Notes: a model not told the origin generated them from the sequence alone. Shown: positions 1 to 12,325, counted from the stretch's first letter. The stretch: DNA of 64,000 nucleotides from Portulaca oleracea (GCA_029582165.1 CM055877.1:6935855-6999854), one strand, 5' to 3'. Program-made: numbers and translations.

Positions 1-1197
1 ATGAAGCGAATTGCCTGGAAAAGTCAATCACCTATTTTCGTGGATATTTCAACTTCAGTTATGCTAATGATAAAATTATTTAATGATCCCTAACGCAAAC
101 CTCTATTTCTAGCCGATTTTAGAGTCAATTCAACTAAACTTTTAAATTATCAAATTTCTCCTGCTCATGCTTCATTCAAGAACTTACAACCTTGTTAATC
201 GTAATCAAGTAAAAGCAATGACATACATACTCATAGGTTGAATAAAAATGCATCCAAATCATATTCAAAACATGTTCAATCCAACAATATTCAATCCATC
301 AACAACTACTAGGGTTCATCCCCCAAACTTAGGGAACATTACTCACTAATTACGTCTAAACTACAAAAGCACATAGAAAGCATATAAATCTAAAGAGAAT
401 GAGGAAACAACCAAAGATGCGCACAAACCCCCGAAAGCATTGGCAATTGTAGACTTTTGTTCCTCCAACACCAAATCGATCTTGAGTAATATGCAATCTT
501 CTATTCGATTAGAAACTCTAGATTGCCATGGAGTGGATGGTCATGGATCATGGTGGATGGTGATGGATGGCGAAAGAAATAGTCAAAACCCTCCTTTTGT
601 GGCGAAAATGGAGGGAAAACGGCTGAATTTGAACAGATAGGCTTGACATGGACCGTCCTGGAGACGACACAAACCGTGTTTGTCTGCACTCGACCCCTGA
701 CACCCTCAACACGGGGCGTGTTGATCGTTTTTGGAGAAGTTGAGCTCTCTCAACTCTCTAGAAGCCAACATGGATCGTTTCTAATTCAATACGTACGGGT
801 CGTGTTGGATACAGAAAATTTGGGTCAACTTATTTTGGTAATATTCCTTTGTCCGATGTCTGTTTGACCTGATTCTTGAGTCGTTGGAAAGCTCTATGAG
901 TTTAATTTTGATTGGTATAAGTTTCAAAGTAATATCATACTTGTGAATAAAATATTGACCAAAAGAATGGACATGTATCAATTTTCATTCATTTTTCTGC
1001 TATCTTACTCATAATTTCTTCATCACAACTCGGAATACCTTATAATATATATGTATAGTTGGAAAGCTCTTTTAACGATGAATTAATGAATGTGTGTGAA
1101 CTTTGGAGTTCATAATATTAATCTGTACAAATTGAATAGAACACTTAGAACTCAATTGAAATAAAGACATAAAAGATCAATTAAGCCTATTAATTCC
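1..1197. other. Gene-free flank, possible decayed LTR-retrotransposon non-coding sequence
   Basis: No gene is supported here. Short open frames at 440-867 lack recognisable domains. The stretch around 640-800, with repeated phrases of the type 'cacgggcgtgttg' and 'cgggtcgtgttgg', resembles the untranslated parts of large plant Ty3/gypsy elements, but no PBS, LTR or protein domain can be anchored, so this is only a suggestion. Confidence 0.3.
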
Positions 1198-1200
1198 TAA

Positions 1201-1637
1201 GGGTCTGCTTGGGAGAGGGGTAAAGGGGAGTTAGTAGGGGTTAATGAGGATACCTACTCCTCCTTACTCCTGCTTGGGAAGAGAGTGAGGGAGGGTAAGG
1301 GAGAGTAAGGGAGAGTAGGGTTTACTCTCCTTTACATCTCTTTACTCTTGGTTTTTTAACACCCCAATTTGGGGTGTAAAGTGGTGTTCAATATAATTAT
1401 ATCATACATAACATAGAAAATGACCATTATACCCCTAACCCTAATTTCAATTATATATACATAACATATAATATGAAAGGGTAAATATGTTATTTAACAT
1501 TTTACTCTTATGAACTCTCCAAAATGTTCTCACAAGCAGGGGTACCATTTTACTCTTACGAACCCTCTCATACTCTCACTCTCCTTTACTCTTATGAACT
1601 CTACTCCTCATTTTTAACTCTCCTTCCAAGCAGAGCC
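1201..1637. mobile_element. Tourist-like (PIF/Harbinger) MITE, 437 bp
   Basis: The left end begins GGGTCTGCTTGGGAG and the right end reads CCAAGCAGAGCC, forming imperfect terminal inverted repeats. Further inverted similarity runs inward, with tracts of 'gagagtaaggg' on the left and 'ctcccttactct'-like tracts on the right. A TAA target duplication lies at 1198-1200 and 1638-1640, the 3-bp target preference of PIF/Harbinger elements. It has no coding capacity. Confidence 0.8.
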
Positions 1638-1640
1638 TAA

Positions 1641-2249
1641 GTTTCACTATCAAAATACTCCAAAATTTAAGTCAATATATACCCTTATCAACATTAAAAC
1701 CTTAAAATGAAAAACCCTTATACTGATTCACTGCTTTTTTAGATAAAAAGTAACTATTACATGATGTCAGTTATTTCAATTTTATTAATTTTTGAGAGTA
1801 GTTATCACAAATATATTTTGAGTTTGTCCCATACTTATGCCTCACTTGTCAGGTTGTGTCCGACAATAATGTTTAGGGTAGCGGTTAGTGTGTTGAACAA
1901 GTCAATATGTTATTTGGACAAATATTAGTGCTCGGTAAACTAGCATTTAAGTAGCCTTTACCGTTTTAAGTAGAGCATCTTCTGAAATGATAATAGAGTT
2001 AACGTTTAGTGTCTCATAGTTTATGGTAAAAAAAAAAAAACTCTTTAAAAGTTTTATATCTTTGGAAATAGAATATCCTTTTATTTCAATATACATTGAT
2101 TAGGTTGATAGATAACTCAACTGTTAAATTTATCGAACACAATAACCATTTGAATAACTATCTGCTATCCGCTACTAGCTAAAACACTATCCGTTACAAA
2201 AACAGTTGTACACTATCAAAATTTGTTAATTTTACCAAAGAGGACCTTA
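1641..2249. other. Gene-free AT-rich spacer
   Basis: AT-rich sequence without a recognisable gene. A 13-A run lies near 2028-2040. No inverted-repeat element could be bounded here. Confidence 0.5.
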
Positions 2250-2550
2250 GGCCTTGTTCTTTTATATGGTTGGCTGGCTGCGGTGCCATAACACACCGCA
2301 CTTTGCCAAAACTCACCACAATATACTAATCGACCACAATTTACCACAACCCACCATAATCAACTTTTTCCAATTATTTTTTCACATTTTTCCAATTATT
2401 TTTTCATCTCACTTTTTCATTACCAACACAATTTACAATTACTAAAAACAAAACCCACCACAACTTACCACAATCCACCACAATTCCACCGCAATTTCAC
2501 CACACCGCACCGCGTTATACCGCAGCCAGTCGTATAAAAGAACGGGAATC
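2250..2550. mobile_element. MITE of the GGCCTTGTTCTTTT family, copy 1
   Basis: The left end, GGCCTTGTTCTTTTATA followed by ggctggctgcggt, is mirrored at the right end by accgcagccagtc followed by TATAAAAGAAC. The interior is a run of 'accacaa' phrases. TTA precedes the left end, but the right flank is diverged (GTA), so the target duplication is not clean. Related copies lie near 31245, 33655, 37360 and probably 4346. The open frames inside are composition artefacts. Confidence 0.7.
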
Positions 2551-2874
2551 GTAAAAATTATGCATAAATTTAACATGTTCATTATGTGGGAAATGGCAAA
2601 TGTAATAATGTCATAAAGGGTAATATTGTTATGTACCAGCTCCATGTTGATACTATGAGAGCTAGGGACCTCTTTATTATGTAAGCCGTTATCAGTTTTA
2701 ATTGAATAAATTTGGGGTTTCCCTACCTTTTGCACAAAAAATAAAATTAAAAAAAATAAAATAAAGGGTAATACTGTAACATGGTCAAGTGAATCAAGCT
2801 AACTACTCATTTGATTATTACAACAATTAGACGAAATCAAAGAGAGTTAAGTATGGGATTTGATAAATTACTAG

Positions 2875-3131
2875 CTACTTCCTTTATTTTTTTTAATATT
2901 TGTTATTTTAATCAACTTTTTATTTTTCACAATCTTCATTGCTTTACAATTTCAATATAAATTCTAATTACTGTTTTACTATATTTACTCTTATTTTATC
3001 CATTTTGATAAAATATTTAGTTAAAATGGAGGTATTATTACTCAATATCTCCGTTAATCATCATCATTAATTTTTTTTCTATATTCTTCCAAACTTTGAA
3101 AATGACAATTATTAAAAAAAATGAAGGAAGC
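2875..3131. mobile_element. Degenerate Stowaway-like MITE
   Basis: The left end is 'tacttcctttattttttttaat' and the right end is its near inverse, 'aaaaaaaatgaaggaagca'. Size (about 257 bp) and ends fit the CTCCCTCCGTT Stowaway group seen elsewhere in the window, but the ends are worn. Confidence 0.5.
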
Positions 3132-3469
3132 ACTTTCTTTCTTGAAGGTAAAGGGGAATAACTTCTTGGGATTCATCAACTTATTATTAATTAGTTCTTC
3201 TAGTTAATTAATTATTTACTATTTAATTTTCAGTATAAATTTATCTTGTCCTTAACTTCTTCAAACTTATTGACTATAAGTATGGTTTTGTCAAAGTCAT
3301 TTACATACATAATTAATGAAGGGGCCAAGCTAAGCCAACTCCCCTTGAATAATTGAATTCTTCTTATTTAGTGGATGGTCTCAAAAAGTAGATGAAAGCT
3401 GCTCCATAAATATTCAATATCAACCTCAATTATATTTTTCTTTTATTTCTAAAAACTTGCCGACATAAA

Positions 3470-3537
<68 letters not shown>

Positions 3538-4340
3538 TGATATATTAATTAAAGTTTATATGTATCATCTATGGTAGCTGTAAATTTTGGAAAGTCTCAT
3601 CTAACAATGAACTGCTATGAGATGGATGACATTGAATATTGTAATTAGATTTCGTTTTATAAGTTGAAGCCTTGTAGGTTATGTTGTAATGAGCTCATGG
3701 TATTGTCAGTTTATAATTTTTTTAAAATGTTTATGAAATTTGACAGGTATTGATTATTATTATTATGGGTATTGTTATATTCATAATTTTTTAAAAAATT
3801 AGGTAGATTCGATTATTTTTATTGTAAATATGTATATGAAACACAAATGTATATTTTTGTGTCTAAGTGACACAATATTATTCTTAAAATCCATATGAGA
3901 TTTATTTACTGTCATTTTTATAGATAATTAAACCATGTTCACTCCTTTTTGGGCTATGTAAATTTAAAAACTTTTTGACTATTAAATCATCAACATATAC
4001 TATATTTATTATGTAAAAATATTATCATTATATTCATAATGTAAATTGCTATTAAAAGAATTTATTATGCTATTCTTTCAGTTAAATATTATATAAAAAG
4101 TTATCATTTGAAAAGAGAAAAGAACAAGTCAACTTGTCTAGGATGTGCACATATAAATTATGATCAAACAATTTGATAAACACCTAAAGTTTTTTTTCTT
4201 TTTTTTATGGAAATAAACACCTAAAGTCAATCCTCCATTAATTAATGCTACTGAAACAATTAATCGTATCATATCAACAAACACTAAAGATTGTGAGTGA
4301 ACAAGGGGAGATCCATTTTCTTATATTTAATTTGAATTGT
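3132..4340. other. Gene-free AT-rich spacer around a TA tract
   Basis: No gene is supported. Apart from the (TA)31 tract annotated separately, it holds only low-complexity AT-rich sequence with many in-frame stops on both strands. Confidence 0.5.
3473..3534. repeat. (TA)31 microsatellite
   Basis: An uninterrupted run of 31 TA dinucleotides. Such tracts are self-complementary, can extrude as cruciforms and are usually highly length-polymorphic. Confidence 0.97.
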
Positions 4341-4345
4341 TTTAG

Positions 4346-4959
4346 GCCCTGTTATTTTTCATGATACCATATCGTATTTATTGTAAATTACCATATTATT
4401 CATAAACTACTGTATTTTACCATCACAATAAGAAAGTTACTTAGGACAACAAAAAATCTTGTTGCCTTAATCCAATTTTTGTTGCCTTTTAACATTATGC
4501 TACAAAAACAAATTGTCACCATTTGGTAGTTTTATCTTTGAAGCATAAAGTTTGGACTACAAATTAGTAAAAATGGTAGCATAAGTTTGTTGTAATGGGC
4601 AACCAAATTTTTTTGTTGCCTTGGTAACTTTTGGCAACCATTTTTCTCTAAATTGTTGCCCAGTCTATATCAATTGCAATAAAAAAAAAAGTTTTGTTGC
4701 CACATATAATGTATTTAACCACAAAATTATTTGATTGCCCTATTTTAATTTAATGCAATAATAATTTTGTTGCCCCAATTACTCTAAATTTGTTGCCCAA
4801 ACATATTTTTTAAGTTGTGCATATCGTACCACACTTTACCACAACCATAATTTTCTCTCTCCATTTTTTTTTCTCTAGTATCTACTTTTCACTTTTCTTT
4901 CTCCTCACCTACCACAAATTTTATCACAACCTACCATATTGTACCGCAACATACCACAC
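4346..4959. mobile_element. Nested MITE region (GGCC family plus a GTTGCC-rich insert)
   Basis: The outer left end, GGCCCTGTTATTTTTCATG, and 'accac' phrases after 4820 resemble the GGCCTTGTTC MITE family. Between about 4443 and 4818 lies a different sequence in which TTGTTGCC or GGCAAC recurs about ten times. It is bounded by 'ggacaacaaaaaat' on the left and the inverse-like 'attttttaagttgtgc' on the right. The most economical reading is one MITE inserted into another. Confidence 0.45.
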
Positions 4960-5688
4960 TTTCTCTAGTAAAAATGTCTCACATCGGAAAAGTAAAGAGA
5001 AATGATATGGTATATAAGTCAAGTGGCTTCTCCTCTTAACACCAATTGGTTTTAAGATGGAATCTCACTTAACTTGTGTACCATGACCCTTGGTTGAAGT
5101 GGGCTCCCACCTTGGATCTCCCCAACAAGTGGTATTTGAGCAGATTGTTCGTTCGGCTGGGCGCAAGGTGCAGGAAAGTACGTAATCCCGTAAAAATCAC
5201 CATGGACAGGAGCAGGGACCATGGTGCGTGCGCGACTGGGTTTCCTGAATGCGCAGAGTGGTGGCATGAAACCCAGGTGGAGTAGGGTGCGGCTCTGTGG
5301 AGTAAGCTAGGTGCGGCTGGGACTCTTGAGGCAGAGTGGTGGCATGAGACTCCGATGGAGTAGGGTGTGGCTCTGTAGAGTAAGGTGCGACTATGAATCT
5401 ATGATGGACTGCTGATAGTGACTTGAAACCTTGGCAAAAAGAGGCTTCCGATCAAGGGAGAGAGACTCATGTATGAAGGGGGAGAGACTCATGTATGAAG
5501 GGGGAGATTGTTGGGATTCACCCATGAGTAAAAATGTGTCACATCGGAAAAGTAAATAGAAAGAGCATGGTATATAAGTCAAGTGAGTTACTCCTCTTAA
5601 CACCAATTGGTTTTAAAATGAAACCTAACTTAACTTCTATACCATGGGCCTTGGTTGAAGTGGGTTTCCGCCTTGGATCTCCCCAATA
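4960..5688 (+). mobile_element. TRIM (miniature LTR retrotransposon), non-coding
   Basis: Two direct copies of a ~170-bp LTR lie at about 4960-5127 and 5509-5688. Both contain 'cacatcggaaaagtaaa', 'ggtatataagtcaag' (TATA region), 'aacaccaattggtttta' and 'ccttggatctcccca'. After the first LTR comes a primer-binding site (tggtatttgagc at 5130, like the initiator-tRNA-Met PBS). Before the second LTR is a purine tract (aagggggagat, 5498-5508). The second LTR starts TGTTGGGATTCACCC, whereas the first 17 bp of the left LTR are replaced or diverged. The ~380-bp interior has no gag or pol and contains two internal duplications. Open frames at 5052-5285 are incidental. Confidence 0.85.
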
Positions 5689-7229
5689 CCATGACTTAAT
5701 ATCAAGGGAGGCTAACTATTGATTAAAAAAATTATTGTAAATTTTAATATAGTTTTTTAGAAAATAAATTTTAATAGTTAGTAAAAGTCATCATAGACAA
5801 AAAAGAATTGCAAATTAGTTTTGAAAAACAAAATAAAATTGTTATGAAATAATATTTTAAGTCCATATAATAATTTATGAAAATCCAACATATCATTAAA
5901 GATAAAATATCATAAAAGTAACTTATTATGTGATGCAAGTCTAGCTTTTTTTTGTTTTCTTTTTTTTTGAAACCAAACATAACAACTTCATTAATAGAAA
6001 GTCATACGGCACTTACAATGAAAACTATGACTGAACAATTGTAGATCTAAACGATAGATATGAAATTCAAGTTTCAAATAACTAATATTAATCTTACTGA
6101 CGTTCACCTCCGATTTGTTCGATGATGTTGCATCTTTGTTTGATGACTTTGCATCTTCACCATTGATGGAGAACCTCACAACCCGTGCTATAACGATTTG
6201 AAAGATGATCTTCATCCAACGTATTAGACCACACCAACTGAACAAAACTTTAGAAAAAGACTAAAAACTCTAAATAAGGGTCTAATAAAAACTCTTACAA
6301 AAGAAAAGATTAACTTTATTTGCGTAAACGTAAAACTAAACTAACAATTGGGATAGAAATCAATCAAATTGAAGTTTACCTTCGACAAAAGAATCGATAA
6401 CAGTCTATCTAAAGAAGTGGAGACTAAGGTTTTCTGTGATGCAAGTCTAGCTTACAACCAACTTTTAGTTTGCAACTAAAAGAAACTACGTACAAGATAA
6501 TCAAAGTAATATAATTTCATAAATTGAATTACAAAAAAAATAATTTTAGCATCCTCGTTCCTTTGAGTCCAAATTATGTACTAGGATGGCCCCTGTTTTT
6601 GTACAAGATGGGATGGTTTGGGATAATGGCGGATGTAGACTTTCAAATTAGAAGTGTCAACTCAATAATATTAACAACTGTGTCTTCACAATGCAACCAC
6701 TCAATTTTCTTCACAATTAATATAGGTTAATCAATATTATTATTATTATTTTAGTTAGGGGTGTCCATAGACACCCCAACGCAAGCCCCAGATCCGCCCC
6801 TGGTTTGGGTTGATTTGTGGTATCCATTTTTATTTATGCATTAAACTTTGGTGTAAGTTGGTTTTGTTGGGTTTAAAGAGAGGGTCTTACCAAGCACCTT
6901 AAATGATTGTTTGATTTGTCAAAAAAACCAATATGCCTCAAATAAGCTATATGCTTCAAACAACGACTCATGCCCAAATAGTCATTCAGCCCTGTCCTTT
7001 AAAGATGTAGGATTAAGTTAGGTAAGATGAGGTACGAAAAGGAAATTAAATGAAAATTAAATAAGGAAAGTAGTGGAGGTAGATAAATTTACATTACCTG
7101 TTTCTTTTTTATTTGTAAATAAATTATGTGAGTTGAATGAAGAATTTTAAATATAAATTACCTAAAAGTAAATCATGTTCTTTTGTATGGTAAGGTAACA
7201 TAATATAAATTTAGGTTAGATTAGATTAG
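5689..7229. other. Gene-free spacer with dispersed-repeat remnants
   Basis: No gene is supported. At about 6755-6805 is a fragment of a dispersed repeat ending 'gatccgcccctgg', relatives of which lie at 13263-13435, 21540-21560 and 28860-29450. The stretch 6990-7200 holds 'ggtaaggt' phrases typical of decayed MITEs. Confidence 0.4.
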
Positions 7230-7670
7230 ATTAGGAAGTCGTACAACTACATTCCTGTCAGGTGGACCACTCCCAAGCCTAGCTGGGTTAAACATAACTT
7301 TGATGGTTCCCTTAACAACCAAGGGTCAACAGTGGGCTTCGTCATCCGGGACCACCTTGGTCGATTATACAGAGCTGGAGCTGCCCCAGTCAATTCCCAG
7401 TCCATCCTAATGACAAAAGCATTAGCCCTACGGACTGGCCTTCAACATGTTATTCAAGCAGGATTCTCAAGAGTTCACATTGAAGATGATAGCTTAATTC
7501 TTATCCAAGCTATCAAAGACAAATTTCATACTCCTTGACGAATTGACATGATTTTAAGAGACATCAAGCGGTTGTTACTCTCCCTTGAAGCTCATTCTCT
7601 TCAACATATCTATCGAGAAGCAAATTGTGCAACAGATTGGATGGCCAACCAGGGTCACAATCTACCCGTT
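7230..7670 (+). pseudogene. RNase H-like (RVT_3) fragment of a LINE-type retroelement
   Basis: Translation from about 7277 gives an RNase H fold of the RVT_3 type. It opens with W-V-K-H-N-F-D-G-S, followed by GFVIRDHLGRL, then ALALRTGLQHV, then an IEDDS motif carrying the acidic residues expected late in the domain. A TGA at 7538 breaks the frame, after which the same frame continues with IYREANCATDWMA, the usual C-terminal HREAN-type motif of this family. There is no start codon context, upstream reverse transcriptase or poly(A) tail that can be tied to it. It is read as a decayed non-LTR retrotransposon tail. A pseudogenised host RNase H-like protein is a less likely alternative. Confidence 0.75.
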
Positions 7671-8774
7671 TTAACTTTGTGGAATTGTAGTCCTTCCTTT
7701 TCTTTTTCCTCTATTTTGTTTGTTGATATCTCAGGAAGATGCCTTAATAGAAGGATCCCTTAAGACTCTTTTTATCCCATTTACCTTTGGAAAAAAAAAA
7801 ATTAGATTAGGCAAAGATAATCCTATCAAGCTAAATAACAGGGCCTCAATAGGCTGTTTATCAAACATCCCAATACATAAATATAAAGGTCATATATCGA
7901 TATACTCATACACTCTTATATATGAAAAAAGACTACCGACATTTGATTCTCCTCAAGCCCTGCATTAATCTAATTATATTTATCTTGTTGTATATATAGG
8001 CATATACCATAGATATCCCATACAACATGTATAATTGTATTTGTGTCCTATGTCCTAAGTTGTTGACTTTTTGAGCATAGTGCCTGAAAATTGCCAAAGG
8101 TTTTATTAAGTTAAATCCATTTTTTAAAATGGAAAATAAAGTAATTCAAATTATAATATTTTTGGGATCTTCAATCTTCGTATAGGCTGTTACCACGTGT
8201 ACTTTAGTCCCATGCATGAGGATTAAGAACCGTACAAATTTTAGCTTTAGTATAACCTTGGTTTAAGGAAAAAGGCATGCATAATTATTTTGACTTTTTT
8301 CTTAATAATTAAATTGACAAGGTACTAAGTAGTACTACAAAAATCATTTGACTTAATCAAAAAAAATCTTTATAAGTTTCAACGTCACATTAATGAATTT
8401 CAGTTGGTCCACGTTTATGCCAGCAATTTTTATAGATATTTTTAATGTTTAAAAAATATTTTTTTTTTATAAATTAAAATGATTGTGGTTGAAAGGTCAA
8501 CGGATTAATCTAATCTTATGAGTTTTGAAGAGTCAGAACAAATTAAATTCATATTTGTTTAGCTAAGCTAAGCTAATCAATCAACAAATAATATATTTTT
8601 TTTAAGTCATAAATTCAAGTCAAATCATGTAAGCAAATCACTCAATCATTTGAAGATGTTTTTTATTTAATCAAATTTATAAAATAATTATTAGTGTGAA
8701 GTAATATTATTAGGTGTTGTGTTGGGAACAACTTTGTCATATTGGAAAGAAATTAATTGGAATTGGATACGTTA
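7671..8774. other. Gene-free AT-rich spacer
   Basis: No gene, RNA or bounded repeat recognised. Short open frames at 7720-7968 have no similarity I can name. Confidence 0.45.
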
Positions 8775-8776
8775 TA

Positions 8777-9260
8777 CTCCATCCGTTTCATATTAATTAT
8801 CTTCTTTGAAAATTGTGCAATTTCAAAAATTCTGATCATAAAATTTTCAATATATACAATGAGTTGCTATGTAAAATTACTACCATCATATTCGTAACGA
8901 AAAATACTATCATAAAAAGTATAATATTACAATTATTAATACTCCCTCCGTTCTTTTTTATCTGTCATTTACGGTTTTCAGTGTCAATTTTCAATCAATA
9001 ATTTCTAATATAAAACTTTTATAGAAAAATATAATATTATACTTTTTTAATAGTATTTTTTATTACGAATCTAATGATATCAATTTTGTATGATGAATCA
9101 TCATAAAAATTAAGATATAAACGATCAAAGTTTTTGCCACAATTCCCTAGGCGGCAGATAAAACAAAACGGAGGTAGTAATATATTACGTAAAAAAAATT
9201 ATCAATGAAAGAGTGACATTAAAGACGTGTAAATTAAAATTATGATAATATAGAATGGAG
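8777..9260. mobile_element. Stowaway-like MITE interrupted by another Stowaway
   Basis: The outer element starts CTCCATCCGTTTC after TA (8775-8776) and ends gaatGGAG before TA (9261-9262). Its two halves are inverted copies of each other, but it is split by an independent Stowaway element at 8942-9177. The dinucleotide TA target is that of Tc1/mariner MITEs. Confidence 0.75.
8942..9177. mobile_element. Stowaway MITE (nested)
   Basis: Starts CTCCCTCCGTTC after TA (8940-8941) and ends AACGGAGGTAG before TA (9178-9179). Length is 236 bp. The interior 'atctgtcatttacggttttcagtg' and 'ccctaggcggcagata' is shared with the elements at 34842-35077 and 50102-50336, defining one subfamily. Confidence 0.9.
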
Positions 9261-10239
9261 TACATAGGTTAGAGGGAGTGATTAGTTGAGGAAATTAAAC
9301 ATATTGAGTCAGCAACAGCTAAGCTAAGCTATATGTGCAGCACACTGAATTGGACTTGGGAGTTAGGAGGTTCAATCAATGCATTTTGTTTTTTCTTTTT
9401 TAATTATATATGTAAACAATTTTTTTTTTACTTTATTAGAAAAGTGGATTTAATTTTCTAATGTATTGACCCAACTTTTGTTAAAATAAAATTTTCATAT
9501 TGAAAAAATTATGAATGATAGAATTGAATGAGTAATAATATGTCCTTTTCACAACTTTAAGTGATAGTCATCCCATTGGTAAGAATTGTATTGAAATTAA
9601 AATTTTCATGTGTTATGTCGAAAAATTTACATAACAATATTGTGATAGTTTTAAGATCATTTATTGATAAGTCGCCATGCATTTAGCAAGCTAATTTCAT
9701 GATTAGACTTTGCGTTTGGGATTGTAATTTACATATAATTTGACCGTATACATTGTAAAGATATAAAAGATTATGTTGAATGTATAAAGGTAACTAAATT
9801 TTATCTCACTAGCGATATAAATTTTTCAATCTCATCACAATTTAAAGTTGTCGTTTACACAAGTTTCAACATAACCACGGTGGTGGTGGTGTAATTTTAG
9901 GGTCTATTTACCCTATAAGGTATAGCAAAAACAGCTGGTAACTTATTCTTATGATTATTTAAACTCAAAATTACAATTTTAAATGTATTTTTGACGTCAA
10001 CTTTCTTTAAAGATTGTTCAATATGCTCTATAATTGCTAGGAAGCCAATGCATAGTTGACATCAAAAATTTGGACACAAGGATGTGTGGGATATACTTGT
10101 AGTAAACTCCAATCTCTAAACATTCCAATCAATTAGTGTTTCTCCAAGTATATAAAACTTGCACATTGCATCTCAACAAAGATTGCCACATTGGAGATAA
10201 CAAGAAAATGAGATGTTACTTGCAAAGTTGCAATAGACA
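9261..10239. other. Gene-free AT-rich spacer
   Basis: No gene recognised. A short (GGT)4 run lies near 9880-9891. Confidence 0.45.
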
Positions 10240-10399
10240 AATTTATAAATAAAGATAAAAACACTTAGTTGTCTTACTTTATCTTTTGTAATTTAAATAA
10301 TGGATTTTCGATGTAGAAATTAAAATCTACATATATCAAATAATAGACATTACGAAATGTATAGAATCTAGATACATCAAGATCTAAATTCAAAATTAT

Positions 10400-11640
10400 T
10401 ATGCAAAATTGAGTTTATTATATAGACCATCTATAATTTGAGGATAGGCACGCTTAGTCGTCTTATTTCACTACTTTTTTTGGTGATTTAAACAAAAGAT
10501 GCTTTACTACTTAAAAACCTAAATAAATCTAATAAACAAACAAAATGATCAATTATGACTTTTGAATTAGTTCAAAGTTTGACATATGAAATTAGCATTC
10601 TAAAGCTAAGTTAATTATAAAGTCTTACAAACCCTTCATATGATTCTATTAATTTGAGGGCAGTGAGTCTTCTTTCATTTTGTGTCGTCGTAATTTAAAT
10701 GAATTCTTTAAGATTCAAAATATAAATAGAACTAATACATAAACACAATATGTATGAAATTTGAACATATCAAAGTTAGCAATACGGAAATATCATCCTA
10801 AAATTAAGTTCATAACATAAACCCTTCACAATTTGAAACCTTGAGGGCACTTGATACTTCATTACATTTCTTTATAGACGAAGGATTCTCTAAGATTTAA
10901 AATATAAATAAAACTAACAAATACAGATAACAAGAAGTATGGGATTTTAATGCATTCGGGCTAGAAATACGGGAATATCGTTCTAAAATTAAGTTTATAA
11001 CGCAAACCCATCATAATTTTGGGGCAATTATACTTGCATTGTTTCATTACCTAATTTTGACATTGACATAATATTCAGACACAATATTTCTCTTTCCATT
11101 ATCCACCTGATTTTTACTTAAATTTTGCTCCGTCCAAATTATCTCACCCGAAATTAAAAAAAAATGGGTCCGAGCATAAATTTCTTATTTAAATGTTAAC
11201 ATTAACCTAATTTGACCAACTCAAACTTTCATGGACCCAATTTCTTTTTTTTTACTGGCGCTGCTTCAAAAGCTAAATCTAAAACAAACGAGAACTACGA
11301 AACTTGAATAAATAAACCAAAGCTTGAAATATGAAAAAAAAATACCATTCTAAAATTATATGCTTATACCACATTCCCTTCATAATTTGAGTAGTTAAGC
11401 TTGCCTGCCTTGTTTCATATCATTACGTTTCTTTTTCTTTAGCAATTTAAGTGACGGGTTCTTCAAGATCAGAAATATAAACAAATGAAATACACAACGA
11501 TGACAAAATTTTATCCGAGCTGAATATCTAGAATTATATTACATTAGGAGGGAGTATAAAATTTGGGTTAGAAATACAGAAAAATGATCCCAACAATACT
11601 TATGTCTAGAATTACATTACAATGTGGGGCTCTCATAATT
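10400..11640. repeat. Degenerate ~190-bp tandem repeat array
   Basis: A marker phrase of the form 'cataatttgaggg(g)ca' recurs near 10428, 10650, 10835, 11018, 11380 and 11633. Each is followed by a T-rich part, then 'atttaaatgaattctttaagattcaaaatataaata' -like sequence and 'aaaattaagtt(c/t)ataac'. Spacing is about 185-220 bp, except where a dispersed-repeat fragment (about 11045-11250) seems inserted between units. Units are heavily diverged. No coding potential. Confidence 0.65.
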
Positions 11641-11826
11641 TGAAACTGACAAAGAGAAGTAGAATCATACAGGTGCTAATACTAATACACGAGCAAAATA
11701 TGACTTATATGAGGTGCCTGCCTGCCCCCACATCCAAGACACATCCCAAATGTCATGTCTAGCAGTTGCAATCTATAACTGGAGTAGGACTTTTCTTTCA
11801 TGTAAAATCTCACTCACCTATTCAAA

Positions 11827-12219
11827 ATGAGGAAGCTCCTTGTCGTGACCGTAACTTGCATAGTTTTCCACCATGGATCTCAACTGCACGATTGTCACAG
11901 GCGGTAAGTTTAGACACACCACTATAGCCTATACTGGCCGAGCGCGGATCCAACAAAAACCTTAAAGGAATGTGGAGTCATATATGTGTATAATCTACGT
12001 ATTACGTATACATATGTATGTATGTAGGTATGGGTGTACAGCAAGTTCTTGTGGGATTTTTGGAAGTTAGCTTCTCCAAGGACAATGACAGTCATAGAGG
12101 TGAGACTGCATCCTGGATCTCCTCGGACCCCACGAAAGCAGGACCCACACTGGAAGTTTTTGACGATGAGGATGATGACGACATATGTACTACCAAGAAG
12201 TTCAGATAGACAACTATAG
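11827..12219 (+). other. Weak two-exon coding candidate, unrecognised
   Basis: An ATG at 11827 opens a 25-codon hydrophobic stretch (MRKLLVVTVTCIVFHH) that runs into a good donor, cg|gtaagttt, at 11904. An acceptor-like acag near 12042 precedes an open frame to a stop at 12219. In another frame the same stretch encodes an acidic tail (FDDEDDDDI). I recognise no family. It lies just beyond the 3' end of NNF1 on the opposite strand, beside a ~120-bp direct duplication (around 11921-12045 and 12211-12345) with GTAT repeats, so it may be only repeat-derived sequence. Confidence 0.2.
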
Positions 12220-12300
12220 CCCATATTGGTGTGGATCCAACCAATCTAAGAGGGACGTGGAGTCATTTGTATGAATGTATAATGTCTATATAGACTATAT

Positions 12301-12325
12301 GTATGTATGTATGTATGTATGTATA
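12301..12325. repeat. (GTAT)6 microsatellite
   Basis: Six tetranucleotide units of GTAT. A shorter, related run lies near 12013-12027 within the upstream direct duplicate. Confidence 0.9.

Noticed and set aside
5052..5285. Coding genes in the GC-richer 5.05-5.29 kb stretch
   Set aside because: It is the LTR/internal domain of a TRIM with PBS and purine tract.
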